From: Candidatus Gastranaerophilales bacterium
GTDB lineage: Bacteria; Cyanobacteriota; Vampirovibrionia; Gastranaerophilales; Gastranaerophilaceae
Reading direction: 5' to 3'
DNA: 64,000 nt
Assembly: GCA_017402995.1 (NCBI GenBank)
Contig: JAFQOV010000015.1
Coordinates: 62,001 to 126,000 of the forward strand
Made by a program: the position numbers and the translations under genes. A model generated the notes under the pieces. That model was not told the origin of the DNA. It worked only from the letters and a program-made list of their open reading frames with translations, and made no database searches. Shown one piece after another: positions 61,827-64,000 of the stretch (its first letter is position 1; each line of letters begins with the position of its first letter).

Positions 61827-62787
61827 AGAAATAAAAATTGAAAATATTAAAGTAATTCAGGCGCCATTGGCTGGGATTTCTGATGTTGTTTTTCGCGGAT
61901 TAATAAGAAAACATAAATCAAAATGCCTGATGACAACAGAGATGATTTCATCTGAAATGCTTTGTAATAACCCAAATCCAAGGATTATTAAATTTGAAGA
62001 TTTTGAATATCCTTTAGCGTTTCAACTTGTTGGACATAAAATCGATAAAATGACTCAAGCGGCAAAAATTGTTGCGCCATTTGCGAGCATGATTGATATC
62101 AACTGTGGTTGTCCGGTTAAAAAAGTTGTTGTGTCGGGTGACGGTTCTGCAATGATGAAAACACCAGATTTAGCCTATGATATTGTACAATCAATAAAAC
62201 AAGCGACAAATTTGCCTGTCAGTGTTAAATGTCGCCTTGGCTGGACAAAAGATGAAGAAAATTATATCGAATTTGCCAAAAAAATGGAATCCGCAGGAGT
62301 TTCGTTTATAACGCTTCATGCTAGAACGCGCTCACAAATGTATCAAGGCAGAGCCGATTGGGAAAAAATTAAAATTTTAAAACAAGAGTTGAATATTCCG
62401 GTTTTTGCAAATGGTGATATTAAAACAATTGAAGATGCGCTTGAATGTATTAATTTAACAAAATGCGACGGTGTTTCAATTGGCAGAGGCATTATGGGCG
62501 ATTTTACTTTGCCATATCGAATTGAAAAATATCTAAATGATGGAGAAATTATTGCTCAACCAACTTTTGAAGAAAAAATTTCAATGTTAAAGGAACATTT
62601 AAACCTTGAAATTGAACATATGGGCGAAATTAACGGCATAAAATTTATGCGTAAATTTTATAATTACTATATCCAAGGCGAAAAAAATGCGTCAAAATAT
62701 CGTAGCGCATTAGTTACTTTAGATAATCAAAAAGAAATAAACAAAATTTTAGATGAAATATTATCTCTACATTATCAAAACGCTTGA
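61816..62787 (+). CDS. dus: tRNA-dihydrouridine synthase (DusB-like)
   Basis: An FMN-dependent reductase that makes dihydrouridine in tRNA. Motifs are VIQAPLAGISDVVFRGLIRK, MIDINCGCPVKKVVVSGDGSAMM with the catalytic Cys in CGCP, VSVKCRLGWTKDEENY, ITLHARTRSQMYQGRADW, VFANGDIKTIEDAL and CDGVSIGRGIMGDF. The length of 323 is typical. The start is TTG at 61816 within the TPR gene end, which is plausible by coupling. The GIY-YIG gene overlaps its end by 35 bases. Confidence 0.92.
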   Translation: MENKEIKIENIKVIQAPLAGISDVVFRGLIRKHKSKCLMTTEMISSEMLCNNPNPRIIKFEDFEYPLAFQLVGHKIDKMTQAAKIVAPFASMIDINCGCPVKKVVVSGDGSAMMKTPDLAYDIVQSIKQATNLPVSVKCRLGWTKDEENYIEFAKKMESAGVSFITLHARTRSQMYQGRADWEKIKILKQELNIPVFANGDIKTIEDALECINLTKCDGVSIGRGIMGDFTLPYRIEKYLNDGEIIAQPTFEEKISMLKEHLNLEIEHMGEINGIKFMRKFYNYYIQGEKNASKYRSALVTLDNQKEINKILDEILSLHYQNA

Positions 62788-63037
62788 TGACAAGCTTTAT
62801 TGCGGAATTACCACTGACGTTTTAAGAAGGTTTAATGAGCATTTAAATTTAAAAACAGGGGCAAAATATCTGCGTGCTCATAAACCAAAAGAAATTGTTT
62901 TGGTCATGGAGTTTGACGACAAATCAAGCGCATTGAAAGAAGAATATCGCATTAAAAAAACACTTTCAAGAGAAGAAAAACTCGCTCTAATTGCGCAATT
63001 TGAGCCTTTTACAAAAAAATTTTTAAAAAACGCTTGA
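62753..63037 (+). CDS. GIY-YIG domain protein, UPF0213 (YhbQ-like)
   Basis: A 94-residue single-domain GIY-YIG protein. YYLYIIKTLDDKLYCGITTD is the signature, followed by VLRRFNEHLNLKTGAKYLRA, then EYRIKKTLSREEKLALI. This is the compact UPF0213 type rather than UvrC. The C-terminus FEPFTKKFLKNA is short. It overlaps dus by 35 bases and is probably in one transcript with it. The -35 element of the next promoter overlaps its stop codon. Confidence 0.88.
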   Translation: MKYYLYIIKTLDDKLYCGITTDVLRRFNEHLNLKTGAKYLRAHKPKEIVLVMEFDDKSSALKEEYRIKKTLSREEKLALIAQFEPFTKKFLKNA

Positions 63038-63062
63038 CACAAGTAGTTTGACATGGTACAAT
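63034..63062 (+). promoter_or_regulatory. strong sigma-70-type promoter
   Basis: TTGACA (63034-63039) and TACAAT (63057-63062) are exactly 17 bases apart, with an extended -10 TGG just before. Transcription would start near 63069, about 137 bases before the downstream start codon. Confidence 0.85.
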
Positions 63063-63068
63063 AGAAAA

Positions 63069-63205
63069 AATTTGAGAAATCGAAAAAGTTCGCAAATTTT
63101 TAAAGACTAGGTGATTTGATTTTTTTTTGACCAAATCAAGACGAGTAAAGTAAAACTAATGTCATAAAATTGGCATGATTATCTTGTGTAGAAAGTGTGA
63201 ACGAA
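63069..63205 (+). promoter_or_regulatory. long 5' leader of the small membrane protein gene
   Basis: The leader includes a TGATTTG...CAAATCA stem near 63114-63146 around a T-rich loop and another partial inverted repeat near 63160-63183. It has no match to a riboswitch that I recognise. Confidence 0.3.
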
Positions 63206-63577
63206 ATGGAAATTAAAGCAATTCAAGCAACACAACCAAAAAGAAGCAACGCTGCTTTAAGTCTTGCTACGGCTACTGGTGCTGGTTTAGGTGCAGTTTC
63301 ACGCTATGTTGTGCCTACAAAAAAAGAATTAGGCTCAATTGTGAACAAAGACGCAGTTGATACTTTTGTATCTAATACGGCTTGTGCTGCACGAGGTGCT
63401 AATCGTTCAATTCTGAAATATTCTGGTATTGGCGCGCTTGCTGGTGCTGCTTTAGTTTTGCTTTCAAAATTATTCCCAAAACATGAAGAACATAATGCTG
63501 AATATTCAAAACTTGGCGCGTTAATTGACGCTCCAGACTATGCTTGTGAAATTATGTGGTATGGAGATGCTGAATAA
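63206..63577 (+). CDS. small glycine/alanine-rich membrane protein, lineage type
   Basis: The ATG at 63206 gives MEIKAIQATQPKRSNAALSL; a GTG at 63197 is possible. Two Gly/Ala-rich hydrophobic segments (LATATGAGLGAVSRYVV and YSGIGALAGAALVLLSKLF) could span the membrane, separated by a polar stretch. The tail is acidic. It resembles other short proteins of this lineage but has no named family. It is driven by the strong promoter at 63034 and ended by a terminator. Confidence 0.65.
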   Translation: MEIKAIQATQPKRSNAALSLATATGAGLGAVSRYVVPTKKELGSIVNKDAVDTFVSNTACAARGANRSILKYSGIGALAGAALVLLSKLFPKHEEHNAEYSKLGALIDAPDYACEIMWYGDAE

Positions 63578-63595
63578 TTTTACAAAATATATATA

Positions 63596-63627
63596 AAAAA
63601 AGAGCTATCTAATTGATAGCTCTTTTT
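63596..63627. terminator. bidirectional terminator between convergent genes
   Basis: GAGCTATC-TAATT-GATAGCTC with flanking A and T runs separates the small membrane protein gene from leuA. Confidence 0.92.
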
Positions 63628-63630
63628 ATT

Positions 63631-63999
63631 TTAATAAAGTTGATTTAGCGCATTGAAGATTGCTTTGACGTTAGCCTGTGCAGTTGATGTATCAATTGCT
63701 CTGCCTATAATTTCATTATTATTTTTATCTAAAACTGAAATCATGGTCATTGCTCTTGCACCAGAACCTTTTGTGTCGCCATCAAGTGAATATTGTTTGT
63801 AATGTGATAAATTAACTTCAAACCCAAGTTTTTTAAGCCCATTTAAGCAAGCGTCCATTGGGCCGTTTCCCTTTCCAATGACTTCTTTTCTTTCTCCTTT
63901 GAAATTGAAAAACAAGTCAAAAACTCCTTTTTCAATTGGTTTAAAGGAAATAAGTTCGAATGTGCCTTTGATATCACAAATTTTATCAAAATATAGTTG
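63631..63999 (-). CDS. leuA: 2-isopropylmalate synthase, C-terminal part (5' end outside window)
   Basis: The frame is open to the window edge, so only the last 122 residues are seen. They are the leucine-binding regulatory domain: FELISFKPIEKG, then GKGNGPMDACLNGLKKLG, then LSHYKQYSLDGDTKGSGARA, and the end NVKAIFNALNQLY. LeuA condenses acetyl-CoA with 2-oxoisovalerate in leucine synthesis. An apparent start at 63915 is internal. The HYKQ and GNGPMDA details suggest the Leu4-like branch, but the catalytic domain lies outside. Confidence 0.88.
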   Translation of the reverse strand, partial: QLYFDKICDIKGTFELISFKPIEKGVFDLFFNFKGERKEVIGKGNGPMDACLNGLKKLGFEVNLSHYKQYSLDGDTKGSGARAMTMISVLDKNNNEIIGRAIDTSTAQANVKAIFNALNQLY

Positions 64000-64000
64000 T

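Noticed and set aside
63631-63915. A complete small gene starting at 63915
   Set aside because: The frame continues upstream to the window edge with LeuA regulatory-domain sequence, so this is the 3' part of leuA.

Overview
The window looks like a chromosomal segment of a low-GC, Gram-negative-type bacterium, most likely a gut Melainabacterium (Gastranaerophilales/Vampirovibrionia, the non-photosynthetic sister group of Cyanobacteria). This is inferred from the AT-rich codon use, the presence of KdsA (LPS core), SpoIID-like and RecA genes, and many lineage-type proteins that begin with a short Asn/Ile/Phe-rich leader of the form MxIxxIxxNxNF(K/G). No 16S rRNA is present to confirm it. I see no tRNA, insertion sequence, prophage or CRISPR array.

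Layout. 1-8.8 kb: folE2, a GNAT-like protein, then minus-strand methionine genes (metY-metX-metW) and dnaN-thrB-mnmG. 8.8-11.2 kb: candidate replication origin (AT-rich tract plus a cluster of TTTTGCACA boxes) between dnaN and comF-dnaA. DnaA carries an altered box-recognition signature. 11.2-21.7 kb: a radical SAM/SPASM gene and a tightly coupled minus-strand replication and repair operon: polA, a small secreted protein, priA, a 1260-residue protein with one dead and one active UvrD-type helicase core, and a small PD-(D/E)XK nuclease. 21.8-22.1 kb: an SRP RNA with an Alu-type domain. 22.1-31.6 kb: accessory region with an amidohydrolase lacking metal ligands, an HNH/coiled-coil protein paired with a Ski2-like helicase, an amino-acid permease and a duplicated membrane protein. 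31.7-40.1 kb: a regulator made of four winged helices, kdsA, a calpain-like cysteine protease, recA, an HEIRH metallopeptidase, rmlA and a large unknown protein. 40.1-46 kb: a 53-residue small protein, an MBL hydrolase, SpoIID, HU, a candidate small RNA and a SNF2 ATPase. 46-49.5 kb: three paralogous genes, two carrying annexin-type repeats with intact GxGT...D calcium-site spacing. 49.6-64 kb: MFS exporter, purH, membrane protein, ROK-like kinase, purB, mtaB, zinc-ribbon/RGG protein, a TPR protein, dus, a GIY-YIG protein, and the 3' part of leuA.

The most notable content is the set of eukaryote-like proteins: the annexin-repeat cluster (46013-49508) and the calpain-like protease (33762-35144). 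Several unrelated proteins also share a lineage-type N-terminal leader, which may be an undescribed sorting or processing signal. Functions given for these are inferences from motifs read by eye; no database search was possible.
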